Positions 24,482 to 33,874 of a stretch of 64,000 nt of DNA are shown here, one piece after another; position 1 is the first letter of the stretch, and each line of letters opens with the position of its first letter. The notes beneath the pieces were generated by a model that was not told the DNA's origin, ran no database searches, and saw nothing but the letters and a program-made list of their open reading frames with translations. A program made the translations under genes and the position numbers. This stretch comes from an uncultured Pseudomonadota bacterium (GTDB lineage: Bacteria; Pseudomonadota; Gammaproteobacteria; Methylococcales; Methylomonadaceae): NCBI GenBank assembly GCA_903834465.1, contig CAILJB010000091.1, forward strand, positions 62,001 to 126,000, read 5' to 3'.

Positions 24482-25726
24482 TTAGATGAATACTGGGATT
24501 AACGGAGCATCCACAGTAACCATTTGACGTTTGCCAGCTTCGTCGAAGAAGAACAACAAACCAGCGAAACGGCTGTCTGGATCGTAGATCAAGTCAGCTA
24601 AACGATAAACTTCCCAAGCCGCGTCAGACGCAGTAACTTGAACAGTTCTTGTTTGACCTGGTGCTAATGGGCTGTTATCGCTAACAGTTAAACCATCTTC
24701 AGCCAATAAATCATCTGGGTAGCCAGTTGTGTCTTCTAATACTGCTGAGTCTAAGAAACGAACAGACGCTGTGTTGAATTCACCTAAACGAACAGCTGAA
24801 TCGCCATTGTTAGTGATTTTCAAGGTCATTTGCATAGCACGACCTGGTACACGGTAAGTTGCATCTTCAACTTTAACAGTAACAGTTGGAGCAGGCATTT
24901 CAAACGTTTTCATATTACGCAACAAACCAGCTTGAAGTGGTGTTGTGATTGGATATTTTTCGTTTGTGCTTGCCATTGCCATCGCAACGATTGCAATCGT
25001 ACCAGCGGTGAAAGCCATACCAACTTTTTTATCTGTAGCTGTAATCAATGTGTTTGATTTACCAGATTCAATAGCAATTGAACGTGGAATAAACATTGGT
25101 TTACGAACCCAGTAAGCCAACCAAGCTAAACCTAAGGCATACCATAAAGCGTGCCAGAAATAAGTGTTTTCTAAGTTGTAAGTTTCAAGATCAATAGTTT
25201 CGCCTGTTAAAGTAGTAACAGGGTTAACAAAGTCTTTCATAGAACCAGTAATGGTTGTCCATTTACCAGGTCCGATGATTGGACCACCGCCTTGAACGTT
25301 CATCATAGCATGGATGTGCCAGTCGCCTGGACGACGTGCTTTCAACAATACTTTGAATTCATAGGTTTCACCTAATTCCAAAGATGCTGAACGTGGTACT
25401 AACTGACCACCAATCCAAGAACCTTGACGGATAAATACCGCACCTGGTTCACCAACGTTTAAGAAAGCAACTTCTGGTTTATCAACAGTTTCTGGCCAGC
25501 CAGAGAACACGTAGAATTTACCAGAAAGTGTCATGGTGTCGTTTACTTTCACTTCTTCTTTTGACCAATTCAAGTCAAACCAGTGAATAGTACGCATACG
25601 CATGAACGCAGCCTGTGATTTTTCACCGTGAGCTGCTGCTGTTGGTGTGTAAAGCATTGAAGCTGAAGTCGCAGCTAACAACGCGACAAAGGACAATTTT
25701 GCGACTTTGTCTTTTAATAATTTCAT
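24482..25726 (-). CDS. pmoB: Particulate methane monooxygenase subunit B
   Basis: PmoB (414 residues) is the largely periplasmic subunit of pMMO, which oxidises methane to methanol. A signal peptide ends at TAAA, leaving His33 as the mature N-terminus (HGEKSQAAF). His137 and His139 (DWHIHAMM) complete the histidine-brace copper site, at the same numbers as in Methylococcus capsulatus Bath, and His48 is also kept. Two membrane segments (FWHALWYALGLAWLAYWV and a second at about 233-252) link the two cupredoxin domains. It is the third gene of pmoCAB, 31 bases after pmoA, with AGGGGG as ribosome-binding site. Confidence 0.98.
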   Translation of the reverse strand: MKLLKDKVAKLSFVALLAATSASMLYTPTAAAHGEKSQAAFMRMRTIHWFDLNWSKEEVKVNDTMTLSGKFYVFSGWPETVDKPEVAFLNVGEPGAVFIRQGSWIGGQLVPRSASLELGETYEFKVLLKARRPGDWHIHAMMNVQGGGPIIGPGKWTTITGSMKDFVNPVTTLTGETIDLETYNLENTYFWHALWYALGLAWLAYWVRKPMFIPRSIAIESGKSNTLITATDKKVGMAFTAGTIAIVAMAMASTNEKYPITTPLQAGLLRNMKTFEMPAPTVTVKVEDATYRVPGRAMQMTLKITNNGDSAVRLGEFNTASVRFLDSAVLEDTTGYPDDLLAEDGLTVSDNSPLAPGQTRTVQVTASDAAWEVYRLADLIYDPDSRFAGLLFFFDEAGKRQMVTVDAPLIPVFI

Positions 25727-25757
25727 ATATCCCCCTATGTGGTAAATAATTCTCAGA

Positions 25758-26507
25758 TTAAATGTTTTCGCTGCTGACGAATGCAGTTGAAGCGAACCAT
25801 CTACCGAAGAAGTGCCACAAGAAGTAGATAATGATACTTACGAAACCAGAGAAGAACGCAGATACTGGAGCAACGTCTTTACCGAAAGTTCTTAAAGTAC
25901 CTTTTTCAACCATACGGATGTATTCAGGTGTACCAGTTCTTACATAGTTATAACCTTGTAAGTCAGCCAAAGTCATCATCATGCCGTTGTATTCAACAGG
26001 AACATGTAATGGAGCAATGATTGGCCAGTTACCTGGGTAGAACAATAAGCCCCATGCCAAACCACCTAATACAGCGGTCAATGTCATGCTGCCTGACAAT
26101 AATAAGATACCATCTAATACGATAGCACCTGGAATTAAGTTTGATGGGAAGCAGAAGTTCACAGGGAAGTATGTCCAGCCCCAGAAGTTCAAGTAACGGT
26201 TAACCCATTCACCTAACAATAAACCTAATACGCAAACTACCGCGCCAAATGGCAAACGGTAACGGTACCACAAACATGCTTGAACAGCTGCTGGGAACGT
26301 GATTGACACGATCGGGGCAACAGTTACCCATAAACGTCTATCTTTCCAGTCTGTCCAGAAATCCCAGTCACCACCGGTTAACATGTAGTGAATGTGATAA
26401 CCGCCAAGTACAACGAAAAACAACGTAAACAAAATCATCCAGTCAAATGTGCGTGAAACTTTTACTGCTTCAGCGCGTGACCGTACAGCTGATTGAGATG
26501 CGCTCAT
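25758..26507 (-). CDS. pmoA: Particulate methane monooxygenase subunit A
   Basis: PmoA (249 residues) is an integral membrane pMMO subunit and the usual methanotroph marker. Recognisable segments are GGDWDFWTDWKDRRLWVTV, LGEWVNRYLNFWGWTYFPVNFCFPSN and IAPLHVPVEYNGMMMTLADLQGYNYVRTGTPEYIRMVEKGTLRTFG, characteristic of type I pMMO and not of AmoA. The start at 26507 has a perfect AGGAGGT ribosome-binding site; the longer upstream frame is not needed. The 123-base pmoC-pmoA gap contains a CTGCCC/GGGCAG hairpin (26564-26594), possibly an mRNA processing or stability element. Confidence 0.98.
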   Translation of the reverse strand: MSASQSAVRSRAEAVKVSRTFDWMILFTLFFVVLGGYHIHYMLTGGDWDFWTDWKDRRLWVTVAPIVSITFPAAVQACLWYRYRLPFGAVVCVLGLLLGEWVNRYLNFWGWTYFPVNFCFPSNLIPGAIVLDGILLLSGSMTLTAVLGGLAWGLLFYPGNWPIIAPLHVPVEYNGMMMTLADLQGYNYVRTGTPEYIRMVEKGTLRTFGKDVAPVSAFFSGFVSIIIYFLWHFFGRWFASTAFVSSENI

Positions 26508-26630
26508 TAGCTTACCTCCTAAAGGATTTAAATTATTTTTATTGATACTATCCACCTCTTTTACTGCCCCACCTCTAAATTATTGACAGGGCAGCGGGAG
26601 ATAGTAATTACAACTGAAGGACTTAAAATA

Positions 26631-27383
26631 TTAAGCTAAGTCTTTTTTCAGAAGTTTAGAAATTGCTTGAACTTCGATGTTCACAACACCCATTACACCT
26701 AAAGTAGCCCATCCGAAGAATACGAAACCATAATGTAAAGGAGCAACGAACAATTCTTCCATGAACCAGAAAGTGTGACCCCATTCATTCAAACCTACGT
26801 TTGGAAGAATCATGAAAGGACCGATAACTGATACCATGTACTGTAAAGGCAAACCTTGTTGATAGGTTGGCAATCTTGTTTTTGCATATAAGAACGCAGA
26901 AACACCAGTAATGATGTAGATTGGGTAGCTCAAGTAGAATTCGATGATGTGACTTGGTGTGAAGTCAGTATCACGAACGATTGTTTGATGCCATGTACCA
27001 TCTTGTTCTGTGAAGTAAGACGCACCGTAGTAAACTGCGATAGCATACATTACTAACCATACCCAATGGGTAAAGTGTCTTCTCAACTCTTCGCGCGGAG
27101 TGATTGACATCACTTTGCGGTCACGAGATTTCCAAATGTAACCCCATAATACAGAAGCAGTTATGATTTCAAGAACCATTTCGATGTACAAGAAGTTCAT
27201 CCAGTATGTTTCGAATTCTGGTGCAAATGAATCTAAGCCAGCTGACCAGCCATAGACACCTTCATACCAACGAACCCAGCCGTAGAACACAATATAAAGT
27301 GCTGCGCCTGCGAACATATTTTTTTTGTTTAAAAGCGGTGCTTCCGCAGCATCAGCTTTCACTGATTCAGTTGTAGCTGCCAT
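26631..27383 (-). CDS. pmoC: Particulate methane monooxygenase subunit C
   Basis: PmoC (250 residues) is the membrane subunit carrying the conserved metal ligands; here Asp128, His132 and His145 have the same spacing as Asp156/His160/His173 of the Bath enzyme. Multiple transmembrane helices are visible, and the stretch RDTDFTPSHIIEFYLSYPIY is highly conserved. It is the first gene of the operon, with AGGAGG upstream of the ATG. The promoter lies about 120 bases upstream. Whether other pmoC copies exist in the genome cannot be seen here. Confidence 0.98.
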   Translation of the reverse strand: MAATTESVKADAAEAPLLNKKNMFAGAALYIVFYGWVRWYEGVYGWSAGLDSFAPEFETYWMNFLYIEMVLEIITASVLWGYIWKSRDRKVMSITPREELRRHFTHWVWLVMYAIAVYYGASYFTEQDGTWHQTIVRDTDFTPSHIIEFYLSYPIYIITGVSAFLYAKTRLPTYQQGLPLQYMVSVIGPFMILPNVGLNEWGHTFWFMEELFVAPLHYGFVFFGWATLGVMGVVNIEVQAISKLLKKDLA

Positions 27384-27505
27384 TTCTACCTCCTAAAAAT
27401 TACTAAATCCCCGATTTTTTCGGGAGTCATGTTTTTCACATCCTTTTCCCGCATCCTAATCGCACTAACTGCGTCAAAATGTCGCAACTCCATTTAGCGT
27501 GTGCA

Positions 27506-27533
27506 AGTCTACCAGTTCATTCTTTGTTGTCAA
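27506..27533 (-). promoter_or_regulatory. Sigma-70-type promoter of the pmoCAB operon
   Basis: On the minus strand TTGACA (27528-27533) and TAGACT (27506-27511) are 16 bases apart, close to the consensus for the housekeeping sigma factor. This predicts a 5' leader of roughly 115 bases containing a CCCGA...TCGGG hairpin near 27410-27424 and one CAAAATGTCGC copy. No copper-responsive operator was recognised. Confidence 0.75.
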
Positions 27534-27606
27534 CAGCAATGCTCTAAATAATTTTCTAAATGACATACAATCTTTTTACACATCAAATCAAGCTAGAAAA
27601 TCCCAC

Positions 27607-28269
27607 TCATTTTCGTCGACTAAAATGACGAAATAGTAGCCAACGACCACTCACAAAAATAAGCGTAACGACCACTAAAATCACCATGCCACCCCACTTT
27701 AGCATTGTCCAATCAATGGAATAGGCATCCATTTTTATTGGCGAACTGATTGCAGAAATATTAGGTAAATCCCCGTCTCCACCGCCAACTTTTAATTGTG
27801 CTTTCATTCCTTTTTCTGCATGTTGTGCCAACTCACAATGCACCAAATAGGTCTTTTTTTGACTAGGCACAATCAAAGAAGCCTTTAATTCACCTTCACC
27901 ATAAAGTTCTAAATGCACCATCCCATCCGGATACAAATAACCGGGTAATCCATGAATCATAAATTGGTGACGAATTTGATCATCATTGATAAATGTAATA
28001 TTGATTTTTGCACACGGTTTTACATTCCATTGTTGCTGATCGAAAGCAAACATTTTACCGTTAAATTTAGTCGCATATTTTTGTCCAGCATGGACTATTA
28101 AATTCACTGTTTCAGAGATCTGAGGACAATCTTTCGGCAAATTATCGCTATTCGCATTCATCACCATGCCCTTTTCGTCCATCACCATGTTTGCCAAACT
28201 AATTGGAGAAAAAATGATAGTACATATAAATAAAGAAATTAAAAAAAAGAAACTCTTATTTTGTATCAT
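27607..28269 (-). CDS. Cupredoxin-like membrane-anchored copper protein (copy 1)
   Basis: A 220-residue exported protein with an N-terminal signal, a short Met-rich segment (MVMDEKGMVMNA), a cupredoxin domain (about 45-175) and a C-terminal transmembrane helix. Type-1 copper ligand pattern: His in DDQIRHQFMIHGLP, then the C-terminal VHCELAQHAEKGMKAQL (Cys, His, Met). It is a close paralog of the 39.7 kb protein. It overlaps the end of the multicopper oxidase gene by 14 bases, so the pair likely works together in periplasmic copper or electron transfer. Located just upstream of pmoC on the same strand. Confidence 0.85.
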   Translation of the reverse strand: MIQNKSFFFLISLFICTIIFSPISLANMVMDEKGMVMNANSDNLPKDCPQISETVNLIVHAGQKYATKFNGKMFAFDQQQWNVKPCAKINITFINDDQIRHQFMIHGLPGYLYPDGMVHLELYGEGELKASLIVPSQKKTYLVHCELAQHAEKGMKAQLKVGGGDGDLPNISAISSPIKMDAYSIDWTMLKWGGMVILVVVTLIFVSGRWLLFRHFSRRK

Positions 28270-29926
28270 GAACTTTTCGTTGTAAGTAACTGTAAAGTAT
28301 TAAGATGAATGCACCGACTAACACACCAATAACTGTAAAAAAAGCAATCAATTCGCCATAATTTGGTGCAACTTTCCCCGCATCGCCCAATAACACCGCA
28401 AAATTTCCCGTTGCCCACAATGGTCGTTGTTTTGCGTAATATTCTTTATTAAATATATCGTTAAATAACGCATCGTGCATTTTGGGCATTCCCTGTTCGT
28501 CGAGCAACGATTTATACGCCAAAATTGCCATATTGCCTCCAGGCTCCATGCCATCTGTCGTTGTCCCGGTCGGGACATGATCATGAAACATCCATAAACC
28601 TGCGCCGTAACTGTTTAAACCATCATTTTTCGTTTTAAGTGATAAATCTAAACGTTGCGCGGTAGCAATATCAAACACATCGCGCGTTAATTGCAAACCT
28701 GCGGGTGCATCGACACCGTCATAAGCCATCACAGTGGCTTTATGTCCATGAAAATGCAATGCAATGGCAGAGCGTTGCAAATTGGCAATGTGTAATTTAA
28801 TCCGTTCATCTTCGCCAGCAATAATCATCGCATCACGCAAAGTGTAAGGAAACGAATGTCCATTGAGTAAAAAATAATTTTCATTCGAAGTCGTCATATT
28901 GTATTCACGACTCATTTTCTGACTGATTAAACGCGGATCGTTAGCTTGTTGCGGAATCATGGCTAATTCTTTATCTAACGATTGGTAATGCAAATCATAT
29001 TCTTGGTCATACATTTTTTTTACGGCAACCGCTGGATGGCGCACCTGCCCTGCCCCGATATTAAACGTTTGTACCCAATTATTTGGCGCATTTTCTTCCA
29101 CGATAATCATGCCATTCAATCCCATCATAAAATGTTGAGCAGTTTGTACATGGCAGTGATAAAGCATAGTGCCAGCATGACGCGGCTGGATTTCATAAGT
29201 GTGTTGTTTGCCAGGGAAAACAGCGTGTTCTTCCATACCGTCATTATCATGCCCCGCTGCGGTAAGCCACGGATGATCAACACCGTGTAAATGAATGGTG
29301 TGCGGTAAATAATGCGTATTTTCTAAAGTGATAAACACTTTATCACCTTGCTCAACACGAATCACCGGAGATGGCGCACGCAATAATGGATGTGCAACGC
29401 GCGAATTAGAATTTTTTACCGCCATGCCCTGCATTTTTGGCGCAAATACCCATAACGACGGTTGTAAACCAGGCGCAATATCGTAAGTATTCATTAAAAA
29501 ATCGCCATCCGGACTAAAACCATTCAGTTCAACAACTTCCAACTTAATATGAATCACGTCAGGGTCGCCGTCTTTATCCAAATCTTCCCCCATAATGACG
29601 GCATCTTGCGCGAGATGACTTTGCATTAACGTCATCATAGAAACGTTATTCGTACCTTTCACGGATGAGGCAATTGTGTAAGGATTATCCGGCTCACAAG
29701 ACGGTGATGCAGCAAGTGTTACGCCTTCAATTTCTTGGGCATCACGCCATTCAACATGGTCGTTCGTACATGGTTTTTCAACATTGGCATTGTCTGCATT
29801 ACGGAAAACCGTTTTCGGTGGATTAGCACGCGCGTGTTGTTCAAGGATGGGAAGCCATTGTGTAATCACGACAACTAACGCCGCAACAATTGATAGCAAA
29901 CCCCAAACAAAATATTTTTTAAACAT
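28256..29926 (-). CDS. Multicopper oxidase, membrane-anchored
   Basis: A 556-residue protein with an N-terminal anchor (WGLLSIVAALVVVITQWLPI), a C-terminal transmembrane helix (IAFFTVIGVLVGAFILILYSYL), and multicopper-oxidase motifs HTIHLHGVDHPW, MLYHCHVQTAQHFMMGLNGM, IALHFHGHKATV and GLWMFHDHVPTGTTTDGM. The HCH...H...M pattern in the first part gives a type-1 site, and the HxH pairs the trinuclear-type ligands. An insertion (about 90-150) includes a calcium-loop-like DLDKDGDPD. Candidate roles are Cu(I) oxidation or detoxification beside pMMO; substrate not known. It overlaps the cupredoxin gene. Confidence 0.85.
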   Translation of the reverse strand: MFKKYFVWGLLSIVAALVVVITQWLPILEQHARANPPKTVFRNADNANVEKPCTNDHVEWRDAQEIEGVTLAASPSCEPDNPYTIASSVKGTNNVSMMTLMQSHLAQDAVIMGEDLDKDGDPDVIHIKLEVVELNGFSPDGDFLMNTYDIAPGLQPSLWVFAPKMQGMAVKNSNSRVAHPLLRAPSPVIRVEQGDKVFITLENTHYLPHTIHLHGVDHPWLTAAGHDNDGMEEHAVFPGKQHTYEIQPRHAGTMLYHCHVQTAQHFMMGLNGMIIVEENAPNNWVQTFNIGAGQVRHPAVAVKKMYDQEYDLHYQSLDKELAMIPQQANDPRLISQKMSREYNMTTSNENYFLLNGHSFPYTLRDAMIIAGEDERIKLHIANLQRSAIALHFHGHKATVMAYDGVDAPAGLQLTRDVFDIATAQRLDLSLKTKNDGLNSYGAGLWMFHDHVPTGTTTDGMEPGGNMAILAYKSLLDEQGMPKMHDALFNDIFNKEYYAKQRPLWATGNFAVLLGDAGKVAPNYGELIAFFTVIGVLVGAFILILYSYLQRKVHDTK

Positions 29927-29987
29927 AGCCTCAACAAATTTTATTTTTCATAATTGACGCGATTGTACACAAATATGTTTCGCCTTT

Positions 29988-30617
29988 TTATTTACGATTA
30001 GAAATTAAGAACTCACAGACAGGATGACCTTTTGCCATACAACGTGTTTGTTCAACCGATTCACCTAATGCTGTCGTCATTAACGCTAAATCAAATTGAC
30101 AAATTGACAGATGTTTTTGTGCTAAATCATGGAGAATGCAGTGACAGGCTTGCAAACAAAGCGTTTCATTTTCATTGGTTGTTTGTGTCACGACAAAACC
30201 CAATTCATTCATAATTAACAACAATTGCGTTAATCGTTCAGTCAACGATTTATTTTCAAATTGTTCGCGCAGTTGCAGGGCTAATTTTGTTCCTAAATGC
30301 CGCATATATTTTTCAGATTCTTCAACTGAAATTGTTTCAAGTAAATCTTCAAGCATCAAATCAGCAAACCACGCATAGTGTTTTGGAAAATAATTGATAC
30401 CTTTCGAGGTAATTGCATAGCGCGTAATGGGTCGCCCTGCCGTTTTACTTACTGCGTTTTTTTCAATATAGCCTTCCCGTTCTAACGTATAAAAATGCTG
30501 TTGCACAGCCGTACGCGAAATCATTAAAACACTTGCCAAATCGTCAATACACAAACCTTCTTTATGTGTTAAAAAATATTCAAGAATCTCATGTTGTCGT
30601 GGATTTATTTTGCTCAT
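29988..30617 (-). CDS. SufR-like winged-helix regulator with C-terminal cysteine motif
   Basis: A 209-residue DNA-binding protein. Residues 1-75 form a winged helix (HEILEYFLTHKEGLCIDDLASVLMISRTAVQQHFYTLEREGYIEK). The C-terminal domain has clustered Cys residues (CLQACHCILHDLAQ, SICQFDLALM, RCMAKGHPVCEF) in the layout of SufR-type Fe-S regulators, which sense iron, oxygen or nitric oxide. It is transcribed away from the truncated hemoglobin and reductase genes over a 123-base gap and is likely their regulator. Signal identity is inferred from family and neighbours. Confidence 0.82.
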   Translation of the reverse strand: MSKINPRQHEILEYFLTHKEGLCIDDLASVLMISRTAVQQHFYTLEREGYIEKNAVSKTAGRPITRYAITSKGINYFPKHYAWFADLMLEDLLETISVEESEKYMRHLGTKLALQLREQFENKSLTERLTQLLLIMNELGFVVTQTTNENETLCLQACHCILHDLAQKHLSICQFDLALMTTALGESVEQTRCMAKGHPVCEFLISNRK

Positions 30618-30677
30618 AACTGAAATAGCTCAAAAAATATTAACTTATGAAAGGATTGTATTGTATAAGTATCCTTG

Positions 30678-30721
30678 TTGCTATAAACTATTTTTCGAGC
30701 AATAAGCTCGTTTTATAGCAA
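30678..30721 (+). promoter_or_regulatory. Structured leader upstream of the truncated hemoglobin gene
   Basis: TTGCTATAAA (30678-30687) pairs perfectly with TTTATAGCAA (30712-30721), enclosing a second stem CGAGC/GCTCG (30696-30700 with 30706-30710). Just upstream lies a GGAT...ATCC symmetry (about 30653-30674) that could be the SufR-like operator. The first arm also contains a TATAAA -10-like box, so promoter and hairpin may overlap. Experimental mapping is lacking. Confidence 0.5.
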
Positions 30722-30740
30722 TAATTTTAGGATCAGGACA

Positions 30741-31124
30741 ATGAGCGATAACACAACCAATTTAACGTTGTTTGAACAACTCGGTGGCGAAGCAGCGGTG
30801 AATGCAGCCGTTGATATTTTTTACCGCAAAGTGCTGTCAGATTACCGAATCAACCGTTTTTTCGATAACGTTGATATGGAACAACAAGCCGCCAAACAAA
30901 AAGCCTTTTTAACTATGGCATTCGGTGGTCCAAATAATTATAGCGGTCAAGATATGCGTAATGGTCACGCAAAATTAGTCAAAATGGGCTTAGACGATAG
31001 TCATTTTGATGCGGTAATGGAAAATTTAGTGGCAACATTAGCTGAATTAAATGTACCACAAGAATTGATTGCCCAAGTTGACGCATTGGCTCAAACAACT
31101 CGCAACGATGTTTTAGGCAAATAA
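30741..31124 (+). CDS. Truncated hemoglobin (group I type)
   Basis: A 127-residue 2-on-2 globin: LFEQLGGEAAVNAAVDIFYRKVLSD, FFDNVDMEQQAAKQKAFLTMAFGGP and the proximal His76 in MRNGHAKLV. Such globins bind O2 or NO and can act as NO dioxygenases when supplied with electrons. A flavin/iron-sulfur reductase is encoded 16 bases downstream, and a SufR-like regulator is divergent, forming a likely NO- or oxygen-response module. Start at 30741 preceded by a TAGGATCAGGACA segment. Confidence 0.92.
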   Translation: MSDNTTNLTLFEQLGGEAAVNAAVDIFYRKVLSDYRINRFFDNVDMEQQAAKQKAFLTMAFGGPNNYSGQDMRNGHAKLVKMGLDDSHFDAVMENLVATLAELNVPQELIAQVDALAQTTRNDVLGK

Positions 31125-31140
31125 ATTTAGGCATAAAATC

Positions 31141-32106
31141 ATGACACGCATTAAATTCGATGACCAAACTTTTACAAGTCAAAACGATGAAACTGTTTTA
31201 GATACGTTGTTGCACAACAACGTGCAAGTGCCTTATGGTTGTAAACAAGGCGTGTGTTTTTCGTGTTTAATGCGTAGTCTCGACAATGCCCCGCCTGCTA
31301 GTTCACAGGTTGGTTTAAAAGATACTCAACAAAAACAAAATTATTTTTTATCCTGTTTATGTAAACCTGAAAACGATATGACAGTGGTATTGCCAAATGC
31401 GGAAAGTGTTTGGCTTGACGCTGAAGTAATCGAAAAAAGAAATTTATCTGCAAATGTCATTTTTTTAAAACTAAAATCCAAAGACCCTCTCGCTTTTTTT
31501 GCCGGACAATTTGTCAATTTGCGCCGTGATGATGGCGTGACGCGTAGTTATTCGATTGCCAATATTCACAATCCTAATCACGAATTAGAATTTCATATTC
31601 GCATTTTACCAGATGGTCAATTTAGTCGTTGGGTGGCAGATGAATTACAAATTGGCATGCTTTTGACATTTTCCCACGCCCAAGGCAGTTGCCATTACAT
31701 CGAAGGAAAAGAAGAGCAACCATTATTGCTTATTGGAACGGGAACTGGACTTGCACCCTTGTACGGTATTATTCGAGACGCACTTTCATACAAACATCAC
31801 GGTGAAATTCATTTGTATCACGGCAGTCGTGATGAATCAGGATTGTATTTTGTAGAGAAACTGCGTGAATTAGCTAAAAAATATTCCAATTTTCATTACA
31901 CACCCTGTCTGTCTAGCAGCACCGATTTATCAACCGATTACGCACATGGACGAGTCCATGAAATTGCCTTAAAAGAATGTGCAAAACTTGATGGCTGGCG
32001 CGTTTATTTATGTGGGCAACCCGAAATGGTAAAACACGCTAAAAAAATGGCGTATTTGCAAGGTGCCGCGTTAAATTCAATTTATGCTGACCCGTTCACA
32101 TACTAA
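31141..32106 (+). CDS. Ferredoxin-type [2Fe-2S]/FAD/NAD(P)H oxidoreductase
   Basis: A 321-residue reductase with an N-terminal plant-type [2Fe-2S] domain (Cys ligands in VPYGCKQGVCFSCLMRS and FLSCLCKP), an FAD-binding barrel (VTRSYSIANIHN) and a C-terminal NAD-binding domain (LLIGTGTGLAPLYGIIRDAL, YLCGQPEMV). It resembles the reductase components of oxygenases such as MmoC and related phenol or toluene reductases. Its coupling to the truncated hemoglobin suggests it re-reduces that globin, but it could serve another partner. Sixteen bases after the globin gene. Confidence 0.88.
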   Translation: MTRIKFDDQTFTSQNDETVLDTLLHNNVQVPYGCKQGVCFSCLMRSLDNAPPASSQVGLKDTQQKQNYFLSCLCKPENDMTVVLPNAESVWLDAEVIEKRNLSANVIFLKLKSKDPLAFFAGQFVNLRRDDGVTRSYSIANIHNPNHELEFHIRILPDGQFSRWVADELQIGMLLTFSHAQGSCHYIEGKEEQPLLLIGTGTGLAPLYGIIRDALSYKHHGEIHLYHGSRDESGLYFVEKLRELAKKYSNFHYTPCLSSSTDLSTDYAHGRVHEIALKECAKLDGWRVYLCGQPEMVKHAKKMAYLQGAALNSIYADPFTY

Positions 32107-32201
32107 ATTTAAGACTTGTTTTGAAAAATTAAATCTGGTCTTATTTACAACACATTAGATGCTAAAATCCGCATTTTACATCATAAAGTGTGTTTCATAA
32201 C

Positions 32202-32570
32202 ATGAGTCAAAATAACTCTCTCACGCCCGAACAATTTAACATCTGCCGTCTCAAAGCCACCGAACCGCCTTTTACTGGCAAATATGTCGATTGTAAACAA
32301 GACGGCATTTACCATTGCGTGTGTTGCGACGCGCCACTTTTTGATTCTCAAACAAAATACGATTCAGGTTCAGGCTGGCCGAGTTTTTGGCAAGCCTTAG
32401 AAAATCGTGTTGCTGAAAATTCCGACAACTCGCATGGCATGCGTCGCGTTGAAATCGTTTGTCAAAATTGCGACGCGCATTTAGGTCACGTTTTCACCGA
32501 TGGCCCGCAACCCACAGGCTTACGTTATTGCGTCAATTCTGCCTCCTTACTTTTAAAAGAACGCTCATGA
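32202..32570 (+). CDS. msrB: Peptide methionine-R-sulfoxide reductase MsrB
   Basis: A 122-residue MsrB that repairs oxidised methionine in proteins. It has the zinc-binding pairs CVCCDAP and [12 protein letters not shown], the substrate motif GSGWPSFW and the catalytic Cys in [13 protein letters not shown]. The start at 32202 ([13 protein letters not shown]) is preferred over a GTG four codons upstream. The gene overlaps the M18 aminopeptidase gene as ATGA. Confidence 0.95.
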   Translation: MSQNNSLTPEQFNICRLKATEPPFTGKYVDCKQDGIYHCVCCDAPLFDSQTKYDSGSGWPSFWQALENRVAENSDNSHGMRRVEIVCQNCDAHLGHVFTDGPQPTGLRYCVNSASLLLKERS

Positions 32571-33862
32571 ATGCTCAACAAACTGTCCAAAATTTACTCG
32601 ACTTTATAGATGATAGCCCAAGCCCGTGGCATGTTGTTAAAACCATTGAGGCGCAATTAGCGACCTTTCAATTTCAACGTTTATACGAAACCGAAACATG
32701 GGAATTGGAAAACGGCGGACGTTATTACGTTGTGCGTGGCGATTCATCGGTTGTCATTTTTGTTCACGGCAAAAAAGCGGTTGCTGAAAGTGGTTTTAAA
32801 ATTATCGGCGCACACACCGATTCCCCCAGTTTGCGCGTCAAACCTAATCCCACCACGACAATCGCCGGACTTGAACGCTTAAACGTCGAAACGTATGGTG
32901 GGGCGATTTTAGCGACCTTTAGCGATCGTGATTTAAGTCTTGCTGGTCGCGTGAATTATCAAACAGCTGATGGCAAATTGGCGCACGATTTAGTCTATTT
33001 TCAACAACCATTATTACGCTTGCCGAATTTAGCGATTCATCTCAATCGAGGTGTAAATGAAGACGGATTGAAATTCCAAAAACAAAATGAATTAGGGTTA
33101 ATTCTGGCGAATGTTTCTGAACAATTGCTGCCTTCGCCTTTTTTGAAATTATTGCAATCACAATTGCCTAATGCCGACAAAATTTTAGCGTGGGATTTGA
33201 ACGTTTACGACACTCAAAAAGGCAGTTTTTGGGGCGCAAATAATGAATTTTTTGCTAACGGACAAATCGATAATTTAGCTTCGTGTCATGCGGCACTTAA
33301 CGCACTGCTCGATGAAAGTGTCTTGAATAATGACAGTACGTTGGTTTGTGCGTTTTTTGACCATGAAGAAGTCGGCAGCAAAAGTTGTCACGGCGCATCA
33401 GGCAGTTTTTTGACAGATACATTGCAACGAATTAACACGGCAACCTCGCAATCGTCACAAGATTTCGCCAGAGCGTTGGCGCGAAGTTTTTTAATCAGCG
33501 CGGACATGGCGCACGCTTATCATCCAAGTTTCCCGCAAGTTTACGATGCCGCACATACGGTGCATATCAACCAAGGTGTGGTGATTAAAGTCAATGTTAA
33601 TCAGCGTTACACGTCTGACGGCGTGTCAGAGGCGATGTTTATGCGCTGGTGCAACCAAGCCAATGTGCCGTATCAAATGTATTCGCATCGCAATGATTTA
33701 CCCTGTGGCAGCACCATAGGTTCGCTGGTTTCGGCAAAGTTGGGTGTGCGTGGCGTGGATGTCGGAAATCCAATGTGGGCAATGCACAGTTGCCGTGAAA
33801 GTGCCGGTGTTTTCGATCATGGCGCGATGATTGCTGTAATGAAGCAATTTCTAAAAAACTAA
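32567..33862 (+). CDS. M18-family aspartyl aminopeptidase
   Basis: A 431-residue metallopeptidase of the M18 family that removes N-terminal acidic or neutral residues. The family pattern is clear: [12 protein letters not shown] near the start, [13 protein letters not shown] (first zinc His and Asp), [13 protein letters not shown] (catalytic Glu pair), [11 protein letters not shown] and [17 protein letters not shown] at the end. The ATG at 32567 overlaps the msrB stop; the longer upstream frame lies inside msrB. About 430 residues is the normal length. Confidence 0.93.
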   Translation: MNAQQTVQNLLDFIDDSPSPWHVVKTIEAQLATFQFQRLYETETWELENGGRYYVVRGDSSVVIFVHGKKAVAESGFKIIGAHTDSPSLRVKPNPTTTIAGLERLNVETYGGAILATFSDRDLSLAGRVNYQTADGKLAHDLVYFQQPLLRLPNLAIHLNRGVNEDGLKFQKQNELGLILANVSEQLLPSPFLKLLQSQLPNADKILAWDLNVYDTQKGSFWGANNEFFANGQIDNLASCHAALNALLDESVLNNDSTLVCAFFDHEEVGSKSCHGASGSFLTDTLQRINTATSQSSQDFARALARSFLISADMAHAYHPSFPQVYDAAHTVHINQGVVIKVNVNQRYTSDGVSEAMFMRWCNQANVPYQMYSHRNDLPCGSTIGSLVSAKLGVRGVDVGNPMWAMHSCRESAGVFDHGAMIAVMKQFLKN

Positions 33863-33874
33863 TTATCTGAATTT

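Noticed and set aside
24482-27383. Ammonia monooxygenase or Pxm-type enzyme instead of pMMO
   Set aside because: Gene order C-A-B, PmoA motifs and ligand numbering in PmoB match type I pMMO; Pxm loci have the order A-B-C.
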